A stretch of 64,000 bases of DNA from CAVRUF01 sp963716005 (GCA_963716005.1 OY970285.1:868001-932000), one strand, 5' to 3'. Positions 46,901-56,156 are shown, numbered from the stretch's first letter. The notes: a model not told the origin generated them from the letters alone. Numbers and translations are program-made.

Positions 46901-47101
46901 ATGGGACTTCTCGACTACTTCCGCAAGCGGGGCCCCGGCGGCCCGGTCGACATCGTCACGCACGCGCACCCCGGCCAACACGGCGAGACCGATGCGGGGC
47001 CGCCGGTCGGTGTCGACGACCCCGGTTCCTTCTCCGGCGACGACGCCGACGAGGTGGTCGCGGGGCACGATCACAGCGGCGGCGACGAACCCGACCGTTA
47101 A
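46901..47101 (+). CDS. Small acidic, His-containing protein, 66 residues
   Basis: Opens with GLLDYFRKRGPGGPVDIVTHAHPGQHGETD and ends with acidic, His-rich repeats (DDADEVVAGHDHSGGDEPDR). No transmembrane segment, no known domain. Low complexity and several HxH pairs hint at metal binding or disorder; both are guesses. A strong hairpin follows the stop. Confidence 0.5.
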   Translation: MGLLDYFRKRGPGGPVDIVTHAHPGQHGETDAGPPVGVDDPGSFSGDDADEVVAGHDHSGGDEPDR

Positions 47102-47107
47102 CGACGT

Positions 47108-47130
47108 GCGGCCCGCCGTAAGCGGGCCGC
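47108..47130 (+). terminator. Perfect 9-bp hairpin terminator
   Basis: GCGGCCCGC-CGTAA-GCGGGCCGC directly after the 66-residue gene. No U-tract follows, which is common for terminators in high-GC Actinomycetota. It may serve both strands, since a minus-strand gene ends 29 bases further on. Confidence 0.6.
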
Positions 47131-47158
47131 AACGCCGTCCTCGGAGCTTTCCCGGTGG

Positions 47159-47296
47159 TTAGCCGAACGCCGGGCGGCGGCCACGGACTGGGCGGACGGA
47201 ACGGCCGGCCCAGCGGGCGCCACGGAAGATCCAGCCGACGACGGCGAGCACCAACACGCCTGCGACGACGAGTGAGATGAGAAGCGTCCGGTTCAT
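47159..47296 (-). CDS. Small membrane protein, 45 residues
   Basis: One N-terminal helix (RTLLISLVVAGVLVLAVVGWIF) then a basic tail (RGARWAGRSVRPVRGRRPAFG). Ends next to the terminator hairpin and has GC third positions like real genes here. No recognisable -10 upstream. Function unknown. Confidence 0.5.
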   Translation of the reverse strand: MNRTLLISLVVAGVLVLAVVGWIFRGARWAGRSVRPVRGRRPAFG

Positions 47297-47371
47297 GCGA
47301 GGAGCTTCGCACCGGCGCACGAGGACGGTAAGCGAGTCAGCCTGTGTCTGGGGGTGCGGTTATCCGCCGGG

Positions 47372-48016
47372 CTAGGCGCGCAGGTACGTCAGCACAGCGA
47401 GCACGCGGCGATGGTCTTCGGAGCAGGCGGGAAGGCGCAGCTTCTGGAAGATGCTCGTCACGTGCTTCTCCACGGCCCGCTCGGTCACGACGAGGAGTTC
47501 CGCGATGCCGGAGTTGGAGCGGCCCTCGGCCATGAGACCCAGGACTTCGCGCTCGCGCGGGGTGAGCTCGGCGAGCGGGTCGTCCGCGCGGCGGCGACCG
47601 ACAAGCTGTGAGACGACCGACGGATCGAGCGCGGAACCGCCCTCGCCGACGCGCCGCACGGCCGCGGCGAACTCGCCCACGTCCGCGACGCGATCCTTCA
47701 GCAGGTAGCCGATCCCCTCGGCGCTGTCCGAAAGCAGTTCGAGCGCGTAGTCGGCCTCGAGGTACTGCGAGAGCACGAGCACGCCCGTCTCCGGGTACCG
47801 CTCGCGAATCTCCTTCGCCGCCTGGAGCCCTTCGTCGGTGTGCGTCGGCGGCATACGGATGTCCACGACGGCCACGTCCGGGGAGTAGCTGCGCACCTTC
47901 AGCATCAGCTCCTCCTGGTTCCCCGCCTGGCCGACGATCTCGAAATCGGCCTCGGCGAGAATCCGGGCCACGCCCTCGCGGAGAAGGACGGAATCGTCGG
48001 CCAACACGACGCGCAT
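47372..48016 (-). CDS. NarL/LuxR-type response regulator
   Basis: 214 residues. Receiver domain with acidic pocket LADDS, phospho-Asp in VAVVDIRMPP, Ser/Thr switch VLSQY and Lys in YLLKDRV. The C-terminal LuxR helix-turn-helix is TPREREVLGLMAEGRSNSGIAELLVVTERAVEKHV. Lies 18 bases downstream of a HisKA_3 sensor kinase gene, its obvious partner. Confidence 0.93.
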   Translation of the reverse strand: MRVVLADDSVLLREGVARILAEADFEIVGQAGNQEELMLKVRSYSPDVAVVDIRMPPTHTDEGLQAAKEIRERYPETGVLVLSQYLEADYALELLSDSAEGIGYLLKDRVADVGEFAAAVRRVGEGGSALDPSVVSQLVGRRRADDPLAELTPREREVLGLMAEGRSNSGIAELLVVTERAVEKHVTSIFQKLRLPACSEDHRRVLAVLTYLRA

Positions 48017-48034
48017 GGGAAGGAGCCTAACCTG

Positions 48035-50539
48035 CTAGGCGGATTCGACCGGGATCTCCGCGCGGATCGTCGTGCCCTCGCCGGGAACGCTGTCGACGCG
48101 AAGCTGGCCGTCGAGCGCCTCGACGCGGTCGGCGAGGCCGCGTAGACCCGAGCCGAGCATCGGATCGGCGCCGCCGATGCCGTCGTCCGCAACCTCGACG
48201 ACCGCACGGCCGTTCGAGCGTGAAACCCGCACCGTCGCAGCCGACGCCTGGGCGTACTTGGCCACGTTCGTGAGCGCCTCGGCGACGACGTAGTAGGCGG
48301 CCGCCTCGACGCCTTCGGGCAGGCGCTCGTCGGGCGCCTCGGCCAGCGTGACCGGAACCGACGCGCGCATCACCAGGGACTGAAGCGCGGGCTCGAGGCC
48401 GCGGTCGGTGAGGATCGCCGGGTGGATTCCGCGCGCCAGCTCGCGGAGCTCCTCGAGCGCATGGCCGAGCTCGTCCGAAGCGGCCGTGAGCAGCCTCTCC
48501 GCCTCCTCCGGCGCGGTCGCGAGCTTGCTCTGCGCGAGCCGCAGCGACAGCGAGAGCGAGACGAGGCGCTGCTGGGCGCCGTCGTGGAGGTTTCGCTCCA
48601 GCCGCCGGCGCTCGACGCTCGCAGCCTCGACGAGGCGCGTACGGGAGCGGCGCAGCTCTTCCTCGTGGCGCTTGCGCTCGGTCACGTCCATGCCGCTGAT
48701 CAGCATCTCGTCGTTTCGCCCGTCGGCGGAGAGCGGCGTGATCGTCCAGGCGACGTCCATGCGTGAGCCGTCCGCGGCGTGCCACGGATCCTCCTGCTCG
48801 TCCGACGCCGTGTCGGTGCGCGCGGCCTCGAGGATCACGTCGCGCACGCGCGGGGTGTCCTCCTCGGCGACGAAGACGTCCCAGAAGAAGCGGTTGCGGG
48901 TGCCCGAGTCCTCGCCGCAGCCCGACGCGAGCTCGAGCGCCCGGTTGAAGCGGCGGATCCTGCCCTCGATGTCGACGAGGCAGAAGTAGCTCGGCGCCGA
49001 CTCGACGACGGCCTGGACGAGCTCGCGCTCGCGCTGGAGGTCGTCGAGGCGCGCCTCGAGCTGGTCGTGGAGATGCTGGAGCTCGATCTCGTGACCCTTG
49101 CGCTCGGAGATGTCGCGCACGACGAGGACGACCTCGTCGGTGCCGATCGGAGCGACGCGCGCCTCGAAGTGGCGCAGCTCGTCGAGGACGAGCGAGTACT
49201 CGATCTCGTCCACGTCGTGCGACTCGATCACGCGGGCGATGCCGGCCGAGATCGCTTCGCAGACGTCCGGAGGAAGGATCTCGCGGATGTTGCGGCCGAG
49301 CAGCTCGTTGGGCGGGCGCGTGAGGAGCGACTCGTCGCCGGCCTGGACGTCGAGGTAGTTCCCTGCGTGGTCGAGCCGGAACATGAGGTCGGGCAGCGCC
49401 TCGACGAGTCCACGCAGCCGCGCCTCGGAGCGCGTCAGCTCGGCCAGGCGGCGGTCGCTCTCGAGCGACATTCCGGCCGCCGCGCTGACGCCCTCGAGGA
49501 GATCCGGGTCGTTCAGGAGCGAGTCGTCGTGGATGAGCACGGCCACCCGCCTGCCGCCGCGCTCGACGACGGTGGCCGCGCGGCCGGGCTCGAGCTTGAA
49601 CGGCGACCGGAAGGCGTTGCCCTGCGCGTCGACGTAGGCGCCTTGCTCGGGAAGCCAGTAGGTGACCTGGAGGGAGGGGTCGTTCAGGGCGCGGGCGAGC
49701 GCGTCGCGCAGCTCGGCGCCGCTCGGAGCGGCGTCCAGCTCGAGCAGCAGCCGGCCGACGCTGGCGCGCGCGAGCTTCGTCCGCAGGATGCCGACCGCGA
49801 ACGAGATGGGAACGAGGAGCAGCGCCGCGAGCGAGGCCCACTGGAAGAACGCGGCCGGCCCGAACCCGAAGGCGTCCAGGGCGAGCGCGATGGCGAGCAG
49901 GATGACGGTGACGCCGAAGCTCAGGAAGGGTGGCGAGAGCGTCCGGCGCATGGGCGGCGTCGCCGCGCGCCAGCGGCGGAAGAGAATCGTGATCGCGGCG
50001 ACGATCAGGACGATCCCGGTCGTCTGCGCGAAGAAGATGATCCCGTCGGCCAGCTCCGGCCGGTCCGAGACGAGCAGCCCGTTCGTCGGCCCGTTCGGGA
50101 ATTCGTCCGGGAGATCGGAGAAGAGCACCCAGAGCGGGCGCATGACGAGGATCACGCCGAACGCGCCCCAGACGACGAGCTTCGACGCGAGCCCTTCGAG
50201 CCGTCCGTCGGGGTACGAGAGGATGAGCCAACCGAAGAAGGCCCAGCCGAGCTCGAGGAAGCAGAAGCCGAGGCCGTAGACGATCGGGTCGTTCGACTGC
50301 GTCAGGACGCTCGGGTACCAGGCGAACCCGGTGAGGACCATGATCGCGCCGGTGCGCGTCTCGGGCCTGTTCGTCCAGACGATGAGGCCGGACGCGATGA
50401 AGATCAGGGCCACACCGACCTGAAGGCCCATCCGGGCCGTCATCTCGTCGGCGTGGTCGGTGGTGACGATGAACGCGAGCGCCACCGCCGCGACCAGGAC
50501 CGCAAGAGTCCATAGTCCGACGGAGAGCCGGTTCGTCAC
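48035..50539 (-). CDS. NarL-type sensor histidine kinase with membrane, GAF-like and PAS domains
   Basis: 834 residues. The first ~270 hold about seven hydrophobic helices (LWTLAVLVAAVALAFIV onward). A GAF-like stretch follows (~275-385), then two PAS domains (LVEALPDLMFRLDHAGNYLD; VVESAPSYFCLVDIEGRI), each ending in a D-I/V-S/T-ERK motif. HisKA_3 with phospho-His is in ERRRLERNLHDGAQQRL; the HATPase domain has EALTNVAKYAQAS and VADDGIGG...GSGLRGLADRVEAL. GTG start overlaps the upstream regulator stop (GTGA). Intact 2.5-kb frame. Signal unknown. Confidence 0.93.
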   Translation of the reverse strand: MTNRLSVGLWTLAVLVAAVALAFIVTTDHADEMTARMGLQVGVALIFIASGLIVWTNRPETRTGAIMVLTGFAWYPSVLTQSNDPIVYGLGFCFLELGWAFFGWLILSYPDGRLEGLASKLVVWGAFGVILVMRPLWVLFSDLPDEFPNGPTNGLLVSDRPELADGIIFFAQTTGIVLIVAAITILFRRWRAATPPMRRTLSPPFLSFGVTVILLAIALALDAFGFGPAAFFQWASLAALLLVPISFAVGILRTKLARASVGRLLLELDAAPSGAELRDALARALNDPSLQVTYWLPEQGAYVDAQGNAFRSPFKLEPGRAATVVERGGRRVAVLIHDDSLLNDPDLLEGVSAAAGMSLESDRRLAELTRSEARLRGLVEALPDLMFRLDHAGNYLDVQAGDESLLTRPPNELLGRNIREILPPDVCEAISAGIARVIESHDVDEIEYSLVLDELRHFEARVAPIGTDEVVLVVRDISERKGHEIELQHLHDQLEARLDDLQRERELVQAVVESAPSYFCLVDIEGRIRRFNRALELASGCGEDSGTRNRFFWDVFVAEEDTPRVRDVILEAARTDTASDEQEDPWHAADGSRMDVAWTITPLSADGRNDEMLISGMDVTERKRHEEELRRSRTRLVEAASVERRRLERNLHDGAQQRLVSLSLSLRLAQSKLATAPEEAERLLTAASDELGHALEELRELARGIHPAILTDRGLEPALQSLVMRASVPVTLAEAPDERLPEGVEAAAYYVVAEALTNVAKYAQASAATVRVSRSNGRAVVEVADDGIGGADPMLGSGLRGLADRVEALDGQLRVDSVPGEGTTIRAEIPVESA

Positions 50540-50886
50540 TTCATGAGCCTCTGCAGGGCTTCGCCCGAGAGTTCGGCCTTGGGGATGAAGCCCAGTGCTC
50601 CGCATTCCACCACCATTGTCCCGAAGTCGTCGGCGTCACGGCTGGAGACCAGCACGACGCTCGGCGATCCGTTGCGCTTGAGCCTTGTCGCGATCTCGAA
50701 TCCGTCGAAATCGGGCAGCTGGACGTCGAGCAGAACGACGTCGGGGTGAAGCTCGGCGACGGCGCTCAGCGCCTGGACGCCGTTCTCGGCCTCGCCGACA
50801 ACCGAGTAGCCCTCGTCCTCGAGCAGCGTCCGCGCGCTCGATCGAAAGCTTGGATGGTCGTCGACGATGAGCACCGTGGTTGCCAT
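50536..50886 (-). CDS. Single-domain response regulator
   Basis: 116 residues, receiver only: VLIVDDHPSFRSSARTLL, phospho-Asp in VVLLDVQLPDFDG, LVSSRDADD and a Lys in FIPKAELSG. No DNA-binding domain. Translationally coupled to the sensor kinase, so likely a phosphate sink or connector in the same pathway. ATG chosen to begin directly with the receiver; a further in-frame ATG lies 51 bases upstream. Confidence 0.88.
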   Translation of the reverse strand: MATTVLIVDDHPSFRSSARTLLEDEGYSVVGEAENGVQALSAVAELHPDVVLLDVQLPDFDGFEIATRLKRNGSPSVVLVSSRDADDFGTMVVECGALGFIPKAELSGEALQRLMK

Positions 50887-50963
50887 GTGAGTGAAATCGT
50901 CGCAGAGAAACAGGGTTTGCGTCATACGGCTAGCCACACCACGGCCCTCAGGTTTCCCAGTGT

Positions 50964-51269
50964 TTACAGGCCGAGCGCGAATGTCGGAAATCGGCGCCGC
51001 ACGCGGTCGTCGAAGGCGTTTCGGTACTCGTCGTCGACGTCCTCGCCCAGGCCGGCCGCATACGCCTCTCGGATGTCGAGGAGCGCGTCGACACCAGCGT
51101 CCACGCAGTCCTGGTAGTCGCCGTAGAGCTCCTCGGCCTCGTCGCGGTCGGCGCCGTTGTAGCGCGCGAGCGCCTCGTCCGTCTCGCGGATCAGGTCGGC
51201 CTGGTCGGTGGCGAAGAGGTCGAGCTGGCGCTCGACCAGCTCGACGAATGGCGTGGATCTCCTGCGCAT
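50964..51269 (-). CDS. Hypothetical helical acidic protein, 101 residues
   Basis: Mostly helix-forming and acidic: TPFVELVERQLDLFATDQAD, DEAEELYGDYQDCVDAGVDALLD, DVDDEYRNAFDDRVRRRFP. No known family recognised. Shares a symmetric divergent -10 with the phosphatase-fold gene on the other strand. Confidence 0.6.
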   Translation of the reverse strand: MRRRSTPFVELVERQLDLFATDQADLIRETDEALARYNGADRDEAEELYGDYQDCVDAGVDALLDIREAYAAGLGEDVDDEYRNAFDDRVRRRFPTFALGL

Positions 51270-51281
51270 GGCGGCGGTTCC

Positions 51282-51288
51282 TACACTA
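51282..51288. promoter_or_regulatory. Symmetric bidirectional -10 (TACACTA)
   Basis: Plus-strand TACACT is 9 nt before the phosphatase-fold gene; minus-strand TAGTGT is 13 nt before the 101-residue gene. Same 7-mer design as at 26859 and 54354. Confidence 0.45.
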
Positions 51289-51296
51289 CGCCCGGG

Positions 51297-52022
51297 ATGA
51301 GCCTGCTCGTGCGCACCTGGAACCTGTACCACGGGCGGACCTATCCGCCCAGCCGCACGCTCTACCTGCGCCGGATGGTCGAGCTCGTCACCGGCGACCG
51401 GCCCGACCTCGTCGCGCTCCAGGAGGTGCCGCTCTGGGCGCTCGGGCGGCTGGAAGTCTGGAGCGGGATGGCGGCGCGCTCGGTCGTGACCGTTCCGGCA
51501 CCGCTCCCGGGGTTCCTCGCCCGCGTGGTGACGTCGGCCGATCCCGCTCGCCTCCGCTCGCTCGTCTCCGGCCAGGCGAACGTGCTCCTGTTCGGGCCGC
51601 GGCTCGACGTCGGGGCCGGGCAGACGCTGCTCCTCAACGCCGGCGTCGGCCGCTGGGACTGGCTCACGCGCCGCGGGCCGCAGCAGCGCTACTGCCAGCG
51701 CCAGGAGTTCGCGACCGAGGACGGGCGGCAGATCGTGGTGGCGCATCTCCATGCGTCGCACGACCGCGCGGAGTCGCCGGCCGAGATCGACCGCGCAGCC
51801 GTGCTCGTGGCCGACTCCGAGGCGACGATCTTCATCGGGGACTTCAACGCGCGCGAGCATCCCGTCGAGGGCTACTCGTCGCCGATCCCGGGGGTCGATC
51901 AGATCCTCGTGCGCGGTCTCGAGCTCGAGAGCGGCCCGTCCGCGTGGGCGAAGGAGCGGCGGCTGGTCGACGGCGCGCTCCTGTCGGATCACGCGCCGGT
52001 CGAAGCCGTGGTGGCCGCGTGA
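51297..52022 (+). CDS. Endonuclease/exonuclease/phosphatase family protein
   Basis: 241 residues, DNase I-like fold: RTWNLYHG, VALQEVP, VVAHLHASHD, FIGDFNARE and the terminal SDHAPV carry the conserved Asn, Glu, Asp and His. The substrate (DNA, phosphoinositide-like or other phosphodiester) cannot be inferred. GTGA overlap with the next gene suggests a shared task. Confidence 0.82.
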   Translation: MSLLVRTWNLYHGRTYPPSRTLYLRRMVELVTGDRPDLVALQEVPLWALGRLEVWSGMAARSVVTVPAPLPGFLARVVTSADPARLRSLVSGQANVLLFGPRLDVGAGQTLLLNAGVGRWDWLTRRGPQQRYCQRQEFATEDGRQIVVAHLHASHDRAESPAEIDRAAVLVADSEATIFIGDFNAREHPVEGYSSPIPGVDQILVRGLELESGPSAWAKERRLVDGALLSDHAPVEAVVAA

Positions 52023-53122
52023 ACCTGGAGCAGATCCGCGCGGAGCTCCCCGTGCTCGAGCACACGGCGTATCTGAACGCGGGCACGTTCGGACCGCTCC
52101 CGACGAAGGCGGCCGAGGCGCAGGTGCTCTGGAGCCTGCGCGCGCTCGCCGAGGGGCGCTCGGGCCACGCGTTCTTCGAGGAGGTGCTCGACATGCGTGT
52201 GCGCCTGCGCGAGGCAATCGCAGCGCTGATCGGCGCCGATCCGGCCGGGATCGCGCTGACCACGTCCACGACCGAGGGCTGCAACACGGTCGTCGCAGGC
52301 ATGCGCCTGAAGCCCGGCGACGTCGTCGTCACGACCGACTCGGAGCACCCGGGCCTCATCGGCGCGCTCAAGGCGTGGGGGCTCGAGCTGCGGATCGCTG
52401 AGGTCTCCAACGTCCCCGCGGCCGAGGCGATCGACGTGATCGATCGGGTCGTGGACGCGGACACGAAGCTGATCGCGCTCTCGCACGTCCTGTGGACCAC
52501 GGGGCAGGTGATCCCGGTCGAGCGGCTGAGCAGACACGGGATCCCCGTGCTAGTCGACGGCGCGCAGTCGGCCGGCGCGATCCCCGTCGACGTCGCGTCG
52601 CTCGGCTGTGCCTTCTACACCGTGTCGGGCCAGAAGTGGCTCTGCGGGCCCGACTCGACCGGGGCCCTGTACGTGCGGCCGGAGCTGTGCGATGGGCTCG
52701 AGATGACGTATCCGTCGTACTTCTCCTGGGCGGACTTCACGGACTGGAGCCCGCAGGAGGACGCGCGCAGGTTCGAGTCGAGCTGGACGCCGCCGGGATC
52801 GCTCGCGGCGCTCCTCGCGTCGCTCGAGTTCGCGAACGGGGTGGGGGAGGAGCGCTTCGCCCACGCCCGCGCGATGGCGGACCGCTGCCGCGAGCTGGTC
52901 GCCGCCCACGGCGAGCTCAAGACCGAGCCGGATCAGGCGACGCTCGTCAGCTTCGTCCCGCAAGGCGTTCCCGCGGCGGACCTGGTCGCGCCGCTCGCCG
53001 AGCGGGGCGTCGTCGTCCGCGACCTCCCGCAGCAGGGCTGGCTCCGCGCGTCGTGCGGCTTCTGGACGAGCGAGGACGACCTGGAGCGGCTCGTAGCAGG
53101 CCTCCAAGCGGCCGGCGCCTAG
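52019..53122 (+). CDS. Class V aminotransferase / cysteine desulfurase-like PLP enzyme
   Basis: 367 residues. AYLNAGTFGPLP and the STTEGCNTVVAG phosphate region open the PLP site; Asp in VLVDGAQSAGAIPVD and Schiff-base Lys in YTVSGQKWLCGP are clear. No conserved Cys loop of the IscS type is seen near the C-terminus, so it may be an isopenicillin-N-epimerase or SufS-like relative rather than a sulfur donor. Coupled to the gene before it. Confidence 0.82.
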   Translation: MNLEQIRAELPVLEHTAYLNAGTFGPLPTKAAEAQVLWSLRALAEGRSGHAFFEEVLDMRVRLREAIAALIGADPAGIALTTSTTEGCNTVVAGMRLKPGDVVVTTDSEHPGLIGALKAWGLELRIAEVSNVPAAEAIDVIDRVVDADTKLIALSHVLWTTGQVIPVERLSRHGIPVLVDGAQSAGAIPVDVASLGCAFYTVSGQKWLCGPDSTGALYVRPELCDGLEMTYPSYFSWADFTDWSPQEDARRFESSWTPPGSLAALLASLEFANGVGEERFAHARAMADRCRELVAAHGELKTEPDQATLVSFVPQGVPAADLVAPLAERGVVVRDLPQQGWLRASCGFWTSEDDLERLVAGLQAAGA

Positions 53123-53133
53123 ACGCGCGAAGT

Positions 53134-53232
53134 CGGCACGGTTCCGTCCCAGAATCGGCTCAGCACGCCCGGCGTACGCGGCTAATCTCGAAGGTGGGCG
53201 GCGGGTGGAGGTACTCCCCACCCTGGGCGGGG
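53134..53232 (+). repeat. CGGCAC-repeat intergenic element, copy 5
   Basis: In a 209-base convergent gap. CGGCAC (53134) and CGGCTC (53156) are 22 bp apart, two helical turns. TAATCT (53183-53188) is 43 and 21 nt beyond them, then CGAAG and GCGGGTGG (53201-53208). A hairpin GGGTGG/CCACCC spans 53203-53223. The stretch 53194-53232 matches copy 6 at 35 of 39 positions. It is followed by an (CG)n-rich stem near 53233-53252. Confidence 0.65.
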
Positions 53233-53331
53233 ACGACGCGCGAGCGCGCGCGGGTTGTCATGCGGCCAGACGGGACAGGCGGACACGACCGGGGCGCCCG
53301 AAACCGCCGGCACGCGCCGACCGACGAGCGC

Positions 53332-53772
53332 CTAGACCTCTTCGCCCTCGATCTCGTCGCGCGTGGAGAACGGCAGACGCCAGTCCTCGTTGCTCTCGCC
53401 GTTCACGCTCAGGCGCCACTCGAACCGTCCGCCGGGCTGGATCGGCGGGCCGGGCAGGTTGAACGCGATCGGCACCGTGAGCGGCGTGCCCGGCTTGAGC
53501 CCGGGCGGGCGGCCCGTCTCGAACTCGCCCTCGAGCGCCAGCGGATGCTCTTCGCCGTCGTCGTCCGTGACGAAGACGACGTGGCCGTCCGCGTCCACGA
53601 GGTCGAGCCGGAAGCGGTGCTTCATGTTCGCCTGGTCCCACGGCACGTCGAAGAGCACCGCGATCGCGAACGGGGGAGAGACCGGCCCGGTGACCGACCA
53701 GCCGCCACCGACGATCGTGAGCTTCCCGTCTGCGACCGCGGCGTAGTCCGCCAGGAGCATGGTCACCTTCAC
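53332..53772 (-). CDS. DUF6941-like protein
   Basis: 146 residues: VTMLLADYAAVADGKLTIVGGGWS opens, then PPFAIAVLFDVPWDQANMKHRF, LVDADGHVV, GTPLTVPIAFNLPGPPIQPG and RFEWRLSVNG. This matches the DUF6941 pattern as I remember it; a beta-sandwich fold is likely and the function is unknown. GTGA overlap with the HD-domain gene. Confidence 0.65.
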   Translation of the reverse strand: MKVTMLLADYAAVADGKLTIVGGGWSVTGPVSPPFAIAVLFDVPWDQANMKHRFRLDLVDADGHVVFVTDDDGEEHPLALEGEFETGRPPGLKPGTPLTVPIAFNLPGPPIQPGGRFEWRLSVNGESNEDWRLPFSTRDEIEGEEV

Positions 53773-54345
53773 TCGGGCGGCGCCTCCGTCCGCAGGCCGA
53801 GCTCGGCGGCGATCGGCCGCATCGACTCGATCACGTTGCGGATGTGGTCGTCGAGCTCGACCCCGAGCCCCTCGGCGCCCGCGTAGACCTCGTCGCGGTG
53901 CACGCCGGCCGCGAACGACGGCTGCTTGAGCTTCTTCTTCACCGACTTGGGCTCGAGCCCCTCGAGACCCGTTGGGCCGCACGAGCCCGCACGCGTGGAT
54001 GAAGCCGGCGAGCTCGTCGCAGGCGAAGAGCGTCTTCTTCAGGAGAGTGTCGCGCGGCATCTCGAGGTGCTCGGCGTGGGAGAGCACCGATTCGACGACC
54101 TCGTCGGGCCAGCCCTCCTCGCGGAGGATCGGCGCGCCGTCCTGCGGATGCTTGTCGAGCGTGGGGTGGATCTCGTAGTCGAAGTCGTGGAGGAGCGCCG
54201 TCGCGCGCCACAGCTCCTCGTCTTCGCCGAACCGCTCCGCGTAGCCGCCGACCGCGGCCTCGACGGCGAGCGCGTGGCGCAAGAGCGCATCGCTCTTCGT
54301 GTAGGTCGTGAGCGTCTGCCAGGCGCGTTCGCGAGTTACTACCAT
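53769..54345 (-). CDS. HD-domain (HDIG) phosphohydrolase-like protein (frame-broken)
   Basis: About 192 residues. LLRHALAVEAAVGGYAE and TALLHDFDYEIHPTLDKHPQDG give the H...HD...D metal pattern; VLSHAEHLEMPRDTLLKKTLFACDELAG is typical of the uncharacterised HDIG family near hydrolases. One net +1 break near 53983, cured by one CG; the C-terminus then reads EPKSVKKKLKQPSFAAGV. Probably acts on a small phosphorylated compound. Confidence 0.75.
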
Positions 54346-54353
54346 GGGGCGCG

Positions 54354-54360
54354 TACGATA
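54354..54360. promoter_or_regulatory. Symmetric bidirectional -10 (TACGATA)
   Basis: Plus-strand TACGAT would start the murA transcript (leader ~24 nt); minus-strand TATCGT lies 9 nt before the HD-domain gene. Confidence 0.45.
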
Positions 54361-54389
54361 GCCCGCCGCGCCGCGCAGCCGACCCCGCC

Positions 54390-55714
54390 TTGGATACCGC
54401 ACTCACCCAGCATCTGGCCGCCGAGGCCGTGTACGAGTCCTTCGTGATCGAGGGCTCGCGGCCCCTCGACGGATCGATCCGCGCGATCGGCAACAAGAAC
54501 GCGGCACTCCCGATCGTGGCCGCCTGCCTGCTGACCTCCGAGCCCGTCGTCCTGCGCAACGTCCCGATGATCCGGGACGTCGCCACGATGATCGAGCTGA
54601 TCGTCCGCATCGGCGTCGACGTGGACGTGCGCGGAGAACGGCGAGGTGCGCGTCCACGCCGCGCACGACGCCGAAGGTCGAGCTGGACGAGGAGCTCTGC
54701 CGCCGCATCCGCGCGTCGATCCTCCTCGCCGGCCCGCTCCTCGCCCGCTGCGGCGAGGCGATCGTCCCACCGCCCGGCGGCGACGTGATCGGCCGGCGCC
54801 GGCTCGACGTCCACATCGACGCGCTCTCGAGCCTCGGCGCGCACGTCGAGACCGACCGCCGCTTCCACATGCGCACGGACCGGCTCGTCGGAACGCAATT
54901 GTTCCTCGACGAGGCGTCCGTGACCGGAACCGAGAACGCCGTCATGGCGGCGGTCCTGGCCGCGGGCGAGACGGTGATCGGGAACGCCGCGTGCGAGCCC
55001 CACGTCCAGGATCTCTGCCGCTTCCTCGTCTCGCTCGGCGCCGAGATCGAAGGGATCGGTTCAAACGTCCTGAAGATCCGCGGGGTCGAGAAGCTCCACG
55101 GCGGCGACTGGCGCATCGGGGCCGACCACATCGAGGTCGCGAGCTTCATCGGCCTCGGCGCCGTCACCGACGGCGATCTGGTGATCGAGGACATCGTCCC
55201 GCAGGATCTGGTCGCCGTCTGGCCCGCGTTCGAGCGGCTCGGGATCGAGTACTACTGCGAAGGCACCACCGTCCGGGTTCCCGGAAAGCAGGACCTCTTC
55301 ATCCGCGACGACCTCGGCGCGCAGATCCCGAAGATCGAGGACGGCCCGTGGCCACAGTTCCCGGCCGACCTCACGTCGATCGCCCTGGCCGTGGCCACCC
55401 AGGCCCAGGGGACGATCCTGATCTTCGAGAAGATGTTCGAGAACCGCCTGTTCTTCGTGGACAAGCTCGTGAACATGGGCGCGCGGATCATCCTCTGCGA
55501 CCCGCACCGGGCGATCGTGAACGGCCCGACGAAGCTCTACGGCGAGCGGATGGAGAGCCCGGACATCCGCGCCGGCATGGCGCTCCTCATCGCGAGCCTC
55601 TGCGCCGAGGGGACGTCGACGATCGGGAACATCGGGCAGATCGACCGCGGCTACGAGCGCATCGACGAGCGCCTCCGCGCCCTCGGCGCCTCGATCGAGC
55701 GCGTCGAGGCATAG
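54390..55714 (+). CDS. murA: UDP-N-acetylglucosamine 1-carboxyvinyltransferase MurA (frame-broken)
   Basis: About 440 residues. First committed step of peptidoglycan synthesis. SIRAIGNKNAALPIVAACLLT has the substrate Lys-Asn; RIRASILLAGPLLARCGEA carries the catalytic Cys loop (Cys, hence fosfomycin-sensitive type); PGGDVIGRRRLDVHI and PDIRAGMALLIASLCAEG follow. Two net +1 breaks near 54635 and 54675, each cured by one CG. TTG start at the head of the frame; a GTG 39 bases in is an alternative and also begins before the conserved core. Confidence 0.9.
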
Positions 55715-55717
55715 GAT
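55712..55717 (+). promoter_or_regulatory. -10 box of ridA built on the murA stop (TAGGAT)
   Basis: murA stop TAG begins TAGGAT, ending 6 nt before the ridA ATG. Confidence 0.45.
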
Positions 55718-55723
55718 CCGGCC

Positions 55724-56116
55724 ATGTCCAATCTCAAGCACGTCGTCAGCACGAATCGCGCGCCCGCGCCGTTCCAGGGCGCCCCGTACAACCAGGGAGT
55801 CATCTTCGGCGACCTCGTCTTCGTCGCCGGGCAGGTCGGCCTCGACCCCGAGAGCTACGAGGTCGTGGACGGCGGCATCGAGGCACAGACCGAGCGCGTC
55901 ATGCAGAACATCCAGGCCATCCTCGAGGAGGCCGGCTCGAGCATGAAGCAGCTCCTCAAGTGCACGATCTTCCTCGCGGACTTCGACGACTTCGCAACCG
56001 TGAACGAGGTCTACGGCAAGTACGTCGGCCCCGAGCCGCCCGCGCGTGCCACGGTGCAGGTCGCGTATCTCCCCAGCGGCGTGCTGGTCGAGATCGACGC
56101 CATCGCGCACCTGTAG
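55724..56116 (+). CDS. ridA: RidA/YjgF-family enamine/imine deaminase
   Basis: 130 residues. Deaminates reactive 2-aminoacrylate intermediates. APAPFQGAPYNQGVIFGDLVFVAGQVG, the helix TERVMQNIQAILEEAGSS, VNEVYGKYVG and the catalytic Arg in PPARATVQVAYLPSGVLVEIDAIA are conserved (read in pieces). Leaderless start. Confidence 0.93.
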   Translation: MSNLKHVVSTNRAPAPFQGAPYNQGVIFGDLVFVAGQVGLDPESYEVVDGGIEAQTERVMQNIQAILEEAGSSMKQLLKCTIFLADFDDFATVNEVYGKYVGPEPPARATVQVAYLPSGVLVEIDAIAHL

Positions 56117-56144
56117 ACGACAAGGAATCACGTAGTCCGCGCAC

Positions 56145-56150
56145 TAGGCT
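56145..56150 (+). promoter_or_regulatory. -10 box of the DHH-CBS-nucleotidyltransferase gene (TAGGCT)
   Basis: TAGGCT ends 6 nt before the GTG start. Confidence 0.45.
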
Positions 56151-56156
56151 TCGTGT

